A stretch of 64,000 bases of DNA from Daphnia pulex. Lineage: Eukaryota; Arthropoda; Branchiopoda; Diplostraca; Daphniidae. The notes beneath the pieces were generated by a model. It did not search any database. It saw only the letters and a list, made by a program, of their open reading frames with translations, and was not told where the DNA came from. The stretch covers positions 4,796,501-4,860,500 of the forward strand of contig NC_060028.1 in NCBI RefSeq assembly GCF_021134715.1. Reading direction: 5' to 3'. This document shows positions 24,001 through 36,329 of this stretch, one piece after another (positions within the stretch are counted from its first letter, which is position 1; the number at the start of each line of letters is the position of its first letter). A program made the position numbers and the translations under genes.

Positions 24001-26039
24001 GGGAATATATTTTTTGTATAGCTATACTATGATAATGTAGCAATTTACATGGGTCTACGTAATGTAATTCGAATGGTAGTAAAAAAAATCCACATATGGA
24101 ACTGCTGTGTCATACTGTGCTTTACGGACATTAACAGCCGGTGGCCGTTACCGTCTCACCACCGACAAATCATTACACTGGAAAACAACAAATAAAAAGA
24201 AGAGATAGTCCACGAGAGAAACATAGAAGAAAACTTACCGGAGTCAGGTCCTCGTGGAGGCCAGTTAGACATAGCGTGCTCACCATTGCAAGGGAGTATT
24301 AGGTGGCACTATAGGAAATTTAATTTAAACTTCGTTCACCTATCTAAAGCAACGATGGTGACGATGTTGCCAGGCGGAAAGTACAGTCACACAACAGTAA
24401 AGAGGCTTTGCAAAGAAATAAACCACCTTGGAATTAACTTACGGGTTTTCAAAACAAGAAAGTTTCAAAACGTACTTGTTAGCACACTGCTGTTTGAGTT
24501 GTGCACGAACCACGGAAATGGAAAACTAAGACTCCACTCGTTCATCTGGACGTTGTTGTCCACGGTCTCCTACATTTTGTGGGACGGGATCTTCAGCCTT
24601 CCCTACTTCGGTCGTGGAAGCAACTTTACCCGACTAAACAGATTATACATTTAAATAGATTTTCCAGTTTCATTCTATATCACTATCCGTAAAACGTATA
24701 GTTTTTAAAGCAATGTCAATGAAAATTTGACGAAAATGTTCAAATAGGTGACAGCGCTAGCTCCATCTGGGAACTGTATGGAATAAGCTTCTTAACTTTG
24801 CAATCAGACGCCCACACGTTGTACTTGGAAACAGGGAAACGACTCCCATATTTGCTATAGGCTGCAGACGTAAGCGTCTAGTTTCCCTAATGTAATTGAC
24901 TAATTGACTCATAGACTGCAATACGTACTGGCAAAGCAATGAAATGGTAGTGATTTTGCGATTGTTCTCGAACGTTGAACGTGGAGTGGGTAACATTCGC
25001 AGTTCACAGCTATACGTCCTTTGCGGTATGCGACATGTTACTAGCGGAACAGCGATTTCGGCCTACTGCTCTTTTAGAGAAGCGTGACGTACGGTATGTG
25101 TAGCCATCTATTTAAACTTTCGTTTTGTTATGTAATTTCTCTGGCTCCACTTGTTTTAAGCCACAGATTATAGTCTCGTTCACCTACTACCCTATCGATC
25201 AAGTCAATTTCTTTTCCGTTACTGCGGCTTATGACGCAAATTTGCCTTCTCCTGTCATTTTAAAAAGGTTGACTTACGAATTTTTATTGCAAATGTTTCA
25301 ACCAATCGCAATTATGTTTTTTTTTCAATGGTCACACATTGTCATTTAAACAGAAAAATTAGCTTGTAAGTCGTAACCATTTCCCAACGACGGCTCTTGC
25401 GTGTTTGATTGCGGCTATTGCCATTCACCCCCCCCGCAAGTAAATGTTCTCTTTTTATTTCGGAAATTTATCTTTCAACTGTCAGTCTAAACCAGCAGCA
25501 AAAACAAAAGCGTAGTGCAAAGAGAGTTACGAAGGGCTTTAGGGAAAACAACTAAGCTGGAGAATCAAAACCACAAGAATTGTTATTTTTATTAGACGAT
25601 CTATGCAATAACTCATGTATTGTTTATCAAGTGAAACACAGTTGCGAAGTAAGTAATTCTTTAAGTACGTTTCTAGTCGGGATAGCACGGCCTATTGTCC
25701 TCGTTCCTCCCAACCGTTGCACCACGTTCAACAAACGTTTAAGCTACAGTGATAGATTTCCTTTCTTTTGTAACTTAGCCGCTAATAGACTGCTAAATTT
25801 CCCATCCAATCATCTCTTGGGCTAAAGCTTTTTGCCGCAACTACTTCTCTTTTAAACAAACATAGACCTTGCGTTTCGTTTCATTCAACGAATTCTCAAT
25901 TACTCCACACAGATGTGTGGATCTCCAAGAAGAATTTCATAACAACAACCTCAGGTAAATTGTACCAAACACCTGTGAATTGATGGAACTCGAAACATAA
26001 TAAATTGAAGTTCCTTACACAGTGAAAGCAAAGTAATTT
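24001..26039. other. Mostly featureless repeat-region DNA
   Basis: No supported gene. An open frame at 24286-24654 (+) has no recognisable domain. A tiny minus-strand stretch at 24272-24239 reads MSNWPPRGPDSG and ends at a good donor (G|GTAAGT), like a first coding exon, but the next plausible acceptor leads to a stop, so it may be a captured or dead exon. A C run lies near 25428. The rest is AT-rich and unassigned. Confidence 0.4.
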
Positions 26040-26350
26040 ATCATCGTTGACGTAGGCTCTTGAGACTTGACCGGGGCGGGTGAGTCGGGTGGACACTTGT
26101 GTATTGGATCGATTTTAACGTCATTAGACAGAGTTTTAAAGGGTGAAGCAGATCAAACACTTTCCCTGACCTTCTGCGGTTGGCGCGGCTGTTGAGTCAC
26201 TGGCTGCTGCTGCTGCTGTTTCCACCTTCCGTCAGAACAATTAACCCTGTTCCTTGGTGGTGCAGGTATACTCCGTTGTCCCAACTCACGCCGAGTAACA
26301 TCCAAGATGCTGGCATCAGTAAAGAAAAAAAAATTCTCCAAAAGTTCTTG
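26040..26350 (-). pseudogene. Possible decayed coding fragment with poly-Gln
   Basis: One minus-strand frame reads ILDVTRRELGQRSIPAPPRN, then QQQQQPVTQQPRQPQK, a single TGA, and continues SNDVKIDPIHKCPPDSPAPV to a stop. Composition looks protein-like on both sides of the TGA. Either the TGA is a nonsense mutation or it lies in an intron (a GTCAGG donor sits just before it). I do not recognise the protein. Confidence 0.3.
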
Positions 26351-27618
26351 CAACGTCTACGCCTGGTCGCAGCAATACCAGACCTACTGGAAAGAAAATG
26401 AATGTGATTAACTCCAATTCTTAGGTTCAGCGATTTAAAAAAATATTACAAAGTTACGCATCCGAAGATGGGTTCAACAAAAAGACAAATTTGTTTTCGA
26501 CATTTGGAAACATTGCTGAACAGTTAAAAAAATGGAACATTTTACAGCAAAGTTTCAGGATGTACATTAGTTAGGTTCTAATCACGTCAAGCGTGTGCCA
26601 CAGCAAACTTCGGATTCACGTAGCTTACAAGGAATTAGTTGACGTTTCTCAACAAACTTGTAACTCTCTAAGAGTAAAACGATATTTCACCTTCTCCCTG
26701 GAGTGGATTACGGGTACGAACTTTGCCACTCCGTAGGCTGTTGGGTCACCGTAGTGCATTTTGCCGCACTTTCTCCTGCATCTCGAAGTGTGAGCAGCAA
26801 TTTGGTGACGGGGAGTTATTTTTCATCCGCATCAGACAGCAAAGTTTCAAAACCGAAAACTCTGCCACATTTGAAATTTTTTTAAGCACATTACAACCAA
26901 AATGTTGGCAAGGTAATGTACCAACTCTGTCGTCTCCTTGTCTTTCTGAATTTTTTACGTAGTTTCGTAGGCCAGCTGTTGAAACGTCTAACTTGCCTTG
27001 GATCTGCAGGGGAAGACTTTGCAACTGTTCAATGCCATGGCTATGTAAACCTTTCTGGTTTGCGACTTTCCCTTTAAAAATTTCTACCTATTAATTGCGT
27101 TAAATCTCCTTTATTTAAGGCCTGCAGTTCAGATTGTCGTTCAACTGTACCAGCATTCAGTATTCCCACACTACTCTGACATATTCGGAAAACCTGTTCT
27201 GTAACTCCACGACAACCTTTTCCCATTCAACACAATCCACTGCATTTCACAAACACAAATTTTCAACACAATCCGATTGCACTTAATATTTTGCGGGTAT
27301 GTTTCAAAGTTTGCTGCTCACGCATGGAAGTAATTACAGCAATAAAGTTACTTTATTTATGAATTTAAATATGTGTTATAATGAATATACTAGTAATAAC
27401 CATTGGAACAATTAATGTTTCATCTGTTTCATTTCGCGGTCTTTGCAATTTTATTACCCGTATATGCAGCGGTTTCATTTTTAGCTAAATTTAGATCTCT
27501 GAATCGTTTTGATTCGACATTTAAAAAAATTGGACGTATTCCATTATTGGGAATGGCAGAACTTCAGGATGTTCATCACATGAAAGGGGTATTAAATTCA
27601 GAGAACCAATATGGTCAA
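26351..27618. other. Unassigned AT-rich DNA
   Basis: Several short open frames overlap on both strands (for example around 26700-27020 and 27403-27642). None shows a domain, a splice partner or a good start context. I see no RNA gene. Confidence 0.4.
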
Positions 27619-29830
27619 TTACTTGTTAAAAAGCATCTCTGATACAGATGTGATCATTGTTAGAAAACGTTTATCTGCTAACGGTTCTACCTTTTGAAAA
27701 CATTCAAACATTTGAGTACTTGCAAGTTTCAGATATCCAAAAATTCTTGTAAGAATATAGTTTTTGGGCGCAAAGATTTCTTTCAATTGTAACTCTTCTG
27801 TTTTGAGCAAAGATTTACACTTACAGCATTCCAAAACTTGTGATCCGCTGTGAGGCAAATACCCACAGATGTCATAGATCAATTCGTCATTCGTAACATC
27901 ACTGCTGCTAACCTGATTCTCAATATGATCACCATATCTAATAGACAACAAAGTTAACAATTTGTCCTTTACAGTAAACTTTTCTTGCTTTTCATCCTCT
28001 TCAATTTCCTTAAAACTATCCACAAAAGATTTCTTGTACCAAATAAGACTTTTAACTCGTCCTCTTTATCCACATTTCCATTTTTAACGACTGTCTTTGC
28101 TAGGTTGTGCAGGGATGAGATTCCAAAGCTGTGAAGCCAGGACTGTGCTGTTGGCGTTTTGTCAATAGATCTGGCAATTCAAAAAACTCTAAAATTTGAA
28201 ACATAACAAATGATGTAATTGGAAAATTTCATAAGGGATAAGTATAGATTTTAAGCAGTACCTAATTAGGATCGTGATTCGTTTTACCAGTTAACCCTGT
28301 ATGATAATCACGTTGAAGTAATTCTTCAGTAAGTGCCATTGCTTAGTTGATTGTCAATCTGAATGCCTTGAACGTTGTGAGTGAACAAAACATCTCGCTT
28401 GGACTGCTAGAATTTTTGCTCACGGGATTCACGTTCCTTGTCGGTGATATCCAGCTCAGTCAAAATAGCATTCAACGTTGCCCACTTCATTTCTTCGACC
28501 GCCCGCTGTTGTTTTTGTCGTTGTGGATGATGTTATTTGATATTCCTTCAGCAAAGTATCTTCCATTTAGGACATCGACAGTCTTATTCATTGTCAATTT
28601 CTCAGTTCCTTCTGATGCTATTACATAAAACAAAATGTAAATTGTGTTTAAATAAATGCAGATTTATCACCAACCTTTAAATTTATCTGCTGTTTCCTTC
28701 AAATTACGGTAGTGGTTTAAAGCCATAGCCACAGATGTTGAAAACAACAGCGTGGCTTTTTTAACATTCATCCACTCAAAATTAGTGGAATGAATGTGAG
28801 AATAAGTCAACTTGTGGCACTTTCTCAGCCTTGTTTGATTTCATGTTCGTAAAGATGGCTAAAAAATTCGTACCGAAAAATCATCCCGGCATACTATTTT
28901 TTTTAAAGGTGTGTATTCGCCGATGGCGAATGTTACCACTTTATTGTCAAAACACAGTAAAATACAAAAGTCAAACTAATATGAAGGAGAGATAAAATAA
29001 GGACAAGAAAAGGGGGTAGGAAGAAGAAGGAACCAAGAATAAAATTAGGCAGAAGAAGGAGCGAAAGATCTGGAGGAGAACTAGGGTTCTAAAAAGAGAG
29101 GAGTGGGACGGCACGAGATATTTTGGCAGAGGAGAGCATTCCGGCTGTCAGACTGAGTAAAATCTGCTGCTGTCGACCCCTCAGATGGTCCGGAGCGACG
29201 AGATGCTGATTTGGTTGTCACCAGCACCGCGAAGCAAACGGACGTCTCTTACGACCACGGTCCGGTAAAGGCGCCCGCTAGAGCCAGAGGGTGACAGCAG
29301 GGTCAAATACACCAGAAATTAGAGCACGAGGGACTCATGCGAAAATGTACGGAGCTCCAAATCGCAACTAAGAGAAGAGATAAAATATAAAGAGCTGGGA
29401 AAAGGTGGTGGTGGTTAAAATCTTTTGATAGAACACAGGAATTTAACAAACGCAGACCAAAGAGTTTTTGATTGGGAGAAAGCGTCTAATGGGACTGGCC
29501 AAGATATACTATAAAAGGAAAAAAACATTAATTATTACATTTAAACTATTTTCTTAACAAGTACTTTTTAAACATTTTATGATGAAAAAATGATTGTACC
29601 TGCACATATTTGTGTGTCAGTATATGATTCCGAAAACATTTTAGCAGATGTGGTACGTCCCAAAATATTTTTTTTTTAAAATCCTGTGAGTGATTAATAC
29701 AGAATTTGTGACATTGACGATCGCTCTTCCTTCGTCCATCTCTTCCAAACATGGCATATGCTGATTTGTTTGGTTGTGCCCCGTCACTTAGTACACCTTT
29801 AACAATTGCACCATGGTTGTGGAGAATCGC
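27619..29830 (-). mobile_element. Degraded P-element/THAP9-like transposase gene
   Basis: Read on the minus strand, the pieces are in the family's order. First comes VKGVLSDGAQPNKSAYAMFG with FWDVPHLLKCFRNHIL (29830-29546). Next is NFEWMNVKKATLLFSTSVAM ending at a donor near 28677. After an intron of about 60 bp come TMNKTVDVLNGRYFAEGISN, DYHTGLTGKTNHDPN, PTAQSWLHSFGISSLHNLAK and a Cys-pair C-terminus (LECCKCKSLL). These match the RNase H-like core and C-terminal parts of P-type transposases. The N-terminal THAP zinc finger is missing. In-frame stops and a 0.6-kb insertion (about 28905-29515) make it non-functional. The retained intron argues for DNA-mediated origin. Confidence 0.65.
28905..29515. 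mobile_element. Insertion inside the P-like transposase, possibly a solo LTR
   Basis: This 0.6-kb block separates two transposase pieces. One edge has TGTATTCGCC-GAT-GGCGAAT, a perfect short palindrome, and the other ends in AAAAACA, so TG...CA-type ends are possible in either orientation. The interior is purine-rich with no open frame. Calling it an LTR is inference. Confidence 0.3.
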
Positions 29831-30770
29831 AATTGCTCTTGTGACGAGTTAAAATAGAATAGATAAAGAGTAGCTGCATCTATCGGCGGAAAAGCGTAAG
29901 ACTGCAAAAACAGCGTTTTTGCATAAGGTCTTCTCGGGCTTCCAAAGAGTTTCGGTAAGTACTGTACGTCGAAGTTTTTACCCAGTAATATGCTTCTGAT
30001 GTGATTCCATTTCGTACATAAATAAAATGTGCATTACAGTATAATCATATTTGGGAAAAAGTGGATGTATAGCTGCTAAAAAATCTGTTGATTTTCGTTA
30101 ATACAAAAAATTTAGACGTATGGGATAAGATTAGTTGGTTGAGTGGTAAAAGCTGCGAGCTACAGAATTGAAAGTCAGTAGTTTGAACCTTGGAGGATAT
30201 ATTAATAATTTATTTCTTTCGGAAATTATATCCAGAGTATGCAATTTATGGAGACTCTGTATATACAAACAGATAAATCCAAGGGAGGTATAAATGTTAC
30301 GTGCGGTAAAGGTGACATTTTAAAAATGTTATTTGTATTTCCCCTTATCCTTGGGAGTACACTGCAATCATATCCCGGGAACATCTCTATGCTATTAGGG
30401 TAGCTAAATACATTGTATAAATTTCACTAGGTTTTTGGGTTTCATATAAAAATACATGTTTAAAGGTTTGTATTGCACAACTGAAGCAGAAGGGTTTCGG
30501 AAAAAAATTTCAGGTGTTTCACTGAAACTAATATTAAACAATAATATATCTCCGAGTTTTCCATGGCTATGACTAAAAGAAGGCGCGCTCATCATCTCCA
30601 TCTCCTCAAAGAAGCATCAGGGGATAATAAGATCTGGCTGAGACGGTAACAAAACCCTTCTCATTAGAATTTCTAACATGATAAGCTCATTCAATAAGTC
30701 AGCTCTTTCTCAGGAGGGAAGAGTAACAACTTTATCCAAATTCCCTCGAGAATATGATTGAAACATGCGG
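29831..30770. other. Unassigned DNA upstream of Tudor copy B
   Basis: AT-rich, with a tRNA-like segment at 30128-30196 and no supported coding sequence. Confidence 0.4.
30128..30196 (+). repeat. tRNA-like relic (SINE head or tRNA pseudogene)
   Basis: Shows an A-box-like segment (TTAGTTGGTTGAGTGGTAAA) and, about 35 nt on, a B-box-like AGTTTGAACC. The acceptor stem is not convincing, so it is not a functional tRNA gene. Confidence 0.4.
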
Positions 30771-31362
30771 ACACGAGATGTTAACTGGGACGACGACGTG
30801 TACGCCGACACCATCACGACCGACGAAGAACCATCGGTATGGGTAAATCATACACCTGTTAGAGTTTGGTATATGAAGTCACGCAAGTCAATGTTTCTCT
30901 GTCGAGTAGATGCAGAAAAAAAAACATTTGTGAGTTGTTTTCGGCCGTCGATTTCGCGGCGCACACCTCAGCTCCTCTCTCTAATCCTAAAGTGGGTCAA
31001 CCTTGTCTCGTTTTCGTCGCAAACTTTGGAAAATCGCTCTACAACGGGGGACTTTATTAGCGCAGGGCGATCATTAATGCCATGAACCCATCGTCAGTTA
31101 CCGTTACGTTAATGGATTTCGGTAAAGTGATTTCTGTACATCGATGCATGTGGTCCATCAGAAGAATAAGGCGGGATCTATGCCAGATTCCCTCGAGGAT
31201 TAGGCGACTGTACGCCCCTAGTGTTGTGCCGGTTAGCGGAAGAACGTGGTTGGTGGATGACGGAGCCTTTGCCCGGAACTTTACTCTTGGAAAAATTTGT
31301 ACGCTGACAAGTGTGGGACGTCAGCCTGAGCTTGGAGAACGGGCTGGATTGGTTTTTGACCA
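30771..31362 (+). pseudogene. Tudor-domain-like gene fragment, copy B
   Basis: Direct copy of 22614-23203 over nearly its whole length, with many substitutions. It shares GACGACGACGTGTAC at the start and GTTTTTGACCATG at the end. It reads VNVSLSSRCRKK, VGQPCLVFVANFGKSLYN, then a TAG after GGLY, then SVTVTLMDFGKVISV and CQIPSRIRRLY. The in-frame stop and frame changes mark it as dead. It lacks the DIRS-like sequence attached to copy A. Confidence 0.5.
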
Positions 31363-31914
31363 TGGAGAAATTTGAGAAAACTGCATTCGCTTAACTTAGA
31401 CTTGCAAACGTTGTTTCCTCCCACTAGGTCAAGGGTAGAGATTGTTGAATTGCCAGAATTGTTTTTGTGTTATGGCATTTGTGTAATCGTAAACCTAAAA
31501 CAAAAAGTTTTCTGATGCCAGTCTATGTGGATGAAGCAACCAACTTCTGCTATTCCACCGCAATTTCGGTGGCACTCTCAACAATTGCTGTCGGTGAGGT
31601 AGACGATGGTCTACGTAGTGTCGCCCGCTCTATAAACCGAACAGGCATGGAAGTTGTTTTTTCCAATTGGTGACGTATGACAATCAGATTTTTTCGTGAT
31701 TTTTTGCACTTTTTTATAACCATAGCTTACCGTAAGTCAACCAGAGAGCTGCGGTAAAACCTCGAAATATGATAAAAGTTAAGTTCCTCCAAAAAGATGA
31801 GAAATAAACGGAATGATACACACTAACATAGCGAGCATTTTTTTTAAACAATAAAACGTCGATGCAAAACAAAGGTTCCCAATTGGAAAGAATCCCAAGT
31901 AGAATATGATTCTC
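31363..31914. other. Unassigned DNA
   Basis: One frame (31467-31673, +) is open for 68 codons with no domain that I recognise. No splice partners and no RNA gene. Confidence 0.4.
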
Positions 31915-32494
31915 TTTGTGCAAGTGGTCCCTCTGGATCGTCAAAGCGACCAAGATCGTCAACTCTAACTAATGGCACTCAAGAGAATGGTTTAGATGGC
32001 CGAGACTCGCAAATTGTTCATCACAATCAGCCTGCACTTGTCACCGTGTACAAGGACCCTCAAACACTGCAAGAGAAGGTCTTCATTGTTATATCTCTAC
32101 CAGGAGGCTCAGGCGAGTCAGAATTCTCTTTGGCTGGAGACGGCCCTGGTTCTTCAACAGCCATTATAAAATATTATTGGCCCCTGTGATGTTCGACACT
32201 GATTCTATGTTTGAAAAAGTTAGCATAAAAAACGAAAAAGTCTCCCCATTGCACCCCAAAATAATTGCATTGAAAAATGAATTAGAAAACAACCGTGATT
32301 CGGTAGATGCTATTCCTCAAGCAGTTATTGAGATTCATCTTCCCATCCCAGTCCAGACGGATATAGATTCGTACAATTTTGTTGGTGGTAGAACGCCTGA
32401 CGGCACTCGCTTTGTGGTTGCAGATATCAAGGCGTACCAAACTCCTTACAGTGTTAAAAAATCTGACAAAAAAATAACTTTTCTTGACATTTAA
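31915..32494 (+). pseudogene. Frameshifted conserved-looking open frame
   Basis: A protein-like frame starts near 31915 (GPSGSSKRPRSSTLTNG), continues NQPALVTVYKDPQTLQEKVF and VISLPGGSGESEF and reaches AIIKYYWP at about 32183. A one-base shift in CCCC then carries it on as VMFDTDSMFEK to FLDI-stop at 32494. The two halves clearly belong together. I believe this belongs to an uncharacterised invertebrate family often found near repeats, but I cannot name it. The frameshift suggests a pseudogene. Confidence 0.45.
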
Positions 32495-32746
32495 CATGGT
32501 TTTTTAGTTTCATTCAAATTGTTATTGTTAAATTACAAGAGTTGTTCAAGAATTTTTTTATTCTCTTTTTCTTATTAAGTTTTGTTCTGACAGCTTTATA
32601 CCGCAGTTTTTTGCCGAGAAGATCATAATCTGCTAATACAGATTAAATTTTGTTTCATTATTACTTCTTTTGGTTTAGTGTTTTTTGTCTCGTTTTTAAT
32701 ATATAGAGTGGTTTGAGGTTGCCATCATGGATGATGGGTATCCCAC

Positions 32747-32957
32747 CTTTGGTGCAACCACAACCCCAAAGCAGTGGAAATTAAGGGGTTCTCTCATTGT
32801 GTAGTCAAGGAACGGAAGAATAGAGTGGGGAAGAAAGGGGTCGGCCCCTTTTTTTTCACTCTCCTTTTGTCTTTCTATTCGTACACTTGGTACCCCTTGC
32901 TTGCAAGGAAAAAGCCAAAACATGCCAATGCTTTTTGGGTTGTGGCTGCACCAAAGG
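32747..32957. repeat. Short inverted repeat (fold-back)
   Basis: CCTTTGGTGCAACCACAACCC-like sequence at about 32748-32768 is matched in reverse complement, with one mismatch, by GGGTTGTGGCTGCACCAAAG at about 32937-32956. The spacer is about 170 bp. No coding content. Confidence 0.65.
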
Positions 32958-33030
32958 TAAAAAATCTTGGATAGATATTTTACCATGCTTGTTTCAGCCA
33001 AACCATGGGGAAATAAACTGAACTTACTTA

Positions 33031-34350
33031 AAAAAATGAACGGAGATTGAAGCAATTTCTGATACGTGAGAGATAGTAGCCAGAGCCAAAAACGTGGTCA
33101 TTTTTTTTAGAAAGAGTGGAGAAACTGAGATTGGCGTTGTCAGGCAGAGAGTCTAAGTATTTCAAAACAACATCAGGATCCGAGAGGGAATTATATCTAG
33201 ATTTAGGAGGGTTGAAATTGAAACAGCCTATGAGAAGCTGTACGACCGTAGGGTTTTCACCGATTTTGTGTCCATCAATCGGGTCTAAAGTGGACGAAAG
33301 TATGGCAAGAGCTGTATTGACGGCACTGTATGAAGAATTAGAGTTAGCCTTATCCGTTAGAAATTGCAAATTGGAAATGGGATACGAACCCCGTTCGTGT
33401 TTCTAAATAACCCAATGCTTCCAGACGGACCGGTAACTAGATGTTGTGGACTCACTTATGCCTCCAAATAGAAGGTCGATAGTCTCTTTTGAAAAGAATT
33501 TACATTTTAGTTTCCTAATAAATGCCACGCGACTAGAAGGAACTTCCTTGGCTGAATAACAGAATGTGGTTCTTGAGAATTGTCTAGTATAAAAAAGATG
33601 ATGCGGATCAAGAACACGAGGAATTCCGTCCGACATTTGTAGTAGCTGGAAAAACCAAGGTTGAGAGGGCCAGGGATGGCCCACTAGAACGAGATTTGCT
33701 CTCTCTCTATTTATCTTGGCAAATCAACGAGGAATGAGTGCAAACGGGGAAAAGGCGTAGCTGAGAAGCCCCTCCAATTCAACGCAAAAGCGTTGACCGC
33801 CGTCGATAACTGTAACTAATCTCTATCGATAACGATATCCAATAACTGGAGTCCAGATCAGTCCTAGATTCCTCGTCTGTAATAATGTTATGTTACAATT
33901 TCCCGGTAAATGAGAAGGCAAAAATATTAATATTGAAGGCTTCGCACGATTGAATAATTTGAGCCACAATTTTAGAAAGAGCTCGCGAGTAAGTACCCCC
34001 ACACTTATTAATATAGGCAACTGCCGTTGACTTATCTATGAAAAGATTAATATAATTGCTATCAGAAGAGTTTGAAAATGCTTGCAACGAAAAATATGCG
34101 GCCAAATGCTCCAATTCGTTAAGATGACGGTGTGTTTCAGCAGCCGTCCAAGGTTCCCGAGAACGAAAGCCATCAGACTCAAACTGCATCCCAACCGTAA
34201 AGGGAAGATTTAGAAACAATAACAAAATCCGAGTTGTCATTAGGCCCGAAAAGGGTTTCCCGCCATTACACTTTTTAAGATGAGAGACCCACCAAATCAG
34301 ATCGGCCTTGGCAGGATCAGAGAGCGAAACTGTTTTGTTCAAATCTACAT
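33031..34350 (-). mobile_element. DIRS-like retroelement, 3' part (RNase H and tyrosine recombinase)
   Basis: Minus strand from 34342 reads LSDPAKADLIWWVSHLKKCN, SREPWTAAETHRHLNELEHL, then NLFIDKSTAVAYINKCGGTY: the DIRS-type thumb/RNase H region with its conserved Asp-x3-Ala-Val-Ala-Tyr-Ile-Asn pattern. Further on (33684-33403 and 33369-33028) STTSSYRSVWKHWV and SAVNTALAILSSTLDPIDG look like the core-binding part of a tyrosine recombinase. The catalytic half is absent, as are the 5' ORFs, and stops and frame breaks occur. DIRS elements integrate by tyrosine recombinase rather than by DDE integrase. Confidence 0.65.
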
Positions 34351-35919
34351 TGGATTGTGATAGATAGAAAGTATATAATTTTCTAAAATGGCCTTGTGCA
34401 AAACTAACTAAGACTCAATCTTTTCCTAACTGCCAAACCTAATACACGACCTGAGTATTCATTCAGCGTTAATCGAGTAACAGCTATTTACTATGTTTAA
34501 GTAAGTAGGGGTATTACAATTTCGTAAAATATTAACTAAGCAAATCCCCAATTTACGTAAATGTTGCAACTCTTTAAGCAATTTGTTAAAAAAAACGAGC
34601 TGCGGAACGGTTGCCTGATCGGCAAACAGGAATGTTATAACACATTCTTCCATAAAAAAAGCAAATACTTTCGATGACGATTTTGTTGTATTATGAGTGG
34701 GCATCTAGGGGATCAATCTCAACTATCAAGTTGCTACGTTCTAAAAGATACTGTTTAAAGTCTAAACCTTTCTTCTTAAAATCAAAATCAAAAATAAGTA
34801 ATAATGATTGCATTGAGTCTTAATCGGATGAAAAAGCAATACCTGCAACAAAATCAAAATTTGACGTATACAGCTACGTGACTAGACAATGCAATTATGA
34901 GCAATAAAAAAGCAGTAAGGAAATTTGAGACTTATGGATTTCCCCATAAAAAGTAATAAGTTACTAGTGGGTCATTCCATCCCAACTTGATTTTTTTTGT
35001 GACGGAAAAATAGAAATTTCTGTATTTTTACAGTGTGTTTCTTATGCGTTTTGTAAAATCTCATATTTTTCATTGAAACAGGAAGCAGTTAGATCGGAAT
35101 CAAAGTTTCCGATTTTTTTATTAAATTTTAGCCAACGGACATCCTTATACTACCCGTACGGAACCTGGCTGCCAATCGGGTTTGGGGATCTCATTCATCA
35201 GACATCCGGCTGATGAAGTGTTCTGTGTGGGATAGTTTATTCAAAAAGGGATAAGAAATAGATATTTTTTTTGTCCTAATAAGGCGAAAGATAAAATAAG
35301 AAAGGATGCAAGATATCCTTAACAAATGATTATACGATTATACATAAAAAATTGTATTCTTTTTCATTATTTTTTGTTTCTTGGCCTTGAATCCAGTGAG
35401 AAAAAATTTATATTTTCTTCTTTTAATTTGTTCATCATTGTTTGAAAAGATTTAGAATGTGGAGCATTACATTTGATTAACATGAAATTGGCAAGCAAAT
35501 CAGATTTAATTCCATTTCCTTTCGCCAACATAACAACATAATGTCAGAATCTGTGCTCAAAGCCCACTCAATGGACGCACCTGGCTCATTTAAATAGACT
35601 CTAAGCTTATCAAGAATTTTTATGGGCTAATTCATCTGGATTTACTAGTTTTAATATCAGTTTAATACATAGATTGTTGTGTTCATCTTTTCATGCTGAT
35701 CCCTGGTCGACTGGCAAGATATTTCGTGACAACACCCGCATCATCAATACATGAGTAATATGAAACAAAGTTTCAATGCCATGGAAATGGAAGTATACGT
35801 AGACTACGATGTGAAAAAGAGTATTCTGAATGTTGAGTACTGACTATTTGAAATAATCTGAAAAACAATACATGATTATTATGGAATCAGTACTAGAGTA
35901 ATAGCTAACAAAATGTCAA
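34351..35919. other. Unassigned AT-rich DNA
   Basis: No gene that I can support. The frames here are short. There are scattered A/T runs and no clear repeats. Confidence 0.4.
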
Positions 35920-35921
35920 TA

Positions 35922-36183
35922 GACCTCTTGCACCGTGCGGATAGCAGGATTCTTGTAGTCCGACAATGTTGCAATCCGCCATCTTAATAAAACCACACCC
36001 TTTTTTTACATGGGCTCTTATGGGAGTATTTTTTCAAAGTGCTTTTTCTCTTAGCTGGATTACAACTTCGACCAAAGAAAAATATGGAAAAATACTACAT
36101 CATTCAGGTAATCCGTAGAATGTAAGTTTTCCACTATTGAAGTAGTGGAAGTCATATTAATTAAATGTTTTGTATAGGGCATA
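35922..36183 (+). repeat. Left terminal inverted repeat
   Basis: About 262 bp, ending near TGTATAGGGCAT. It contains CCGCCATCTTAATAAAACC and a small internal hairpin CCACTATTGAAGTAGTGG. Partner at 37412-37673. Confidence 0.85.
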
Positions 36184-36329
36184 TGGGCATTGTTTACATA
36201 TGTAGGACCAAAACATGTATAGTATACTTACAATTTTTAACATTTTCCCACTGAAACACTTGGTAATTGATTTTTCCTTATTATTTAGATTGTCATGTGT
36301 GTGTGTGTGTCAATTTTACACTGAAACAC

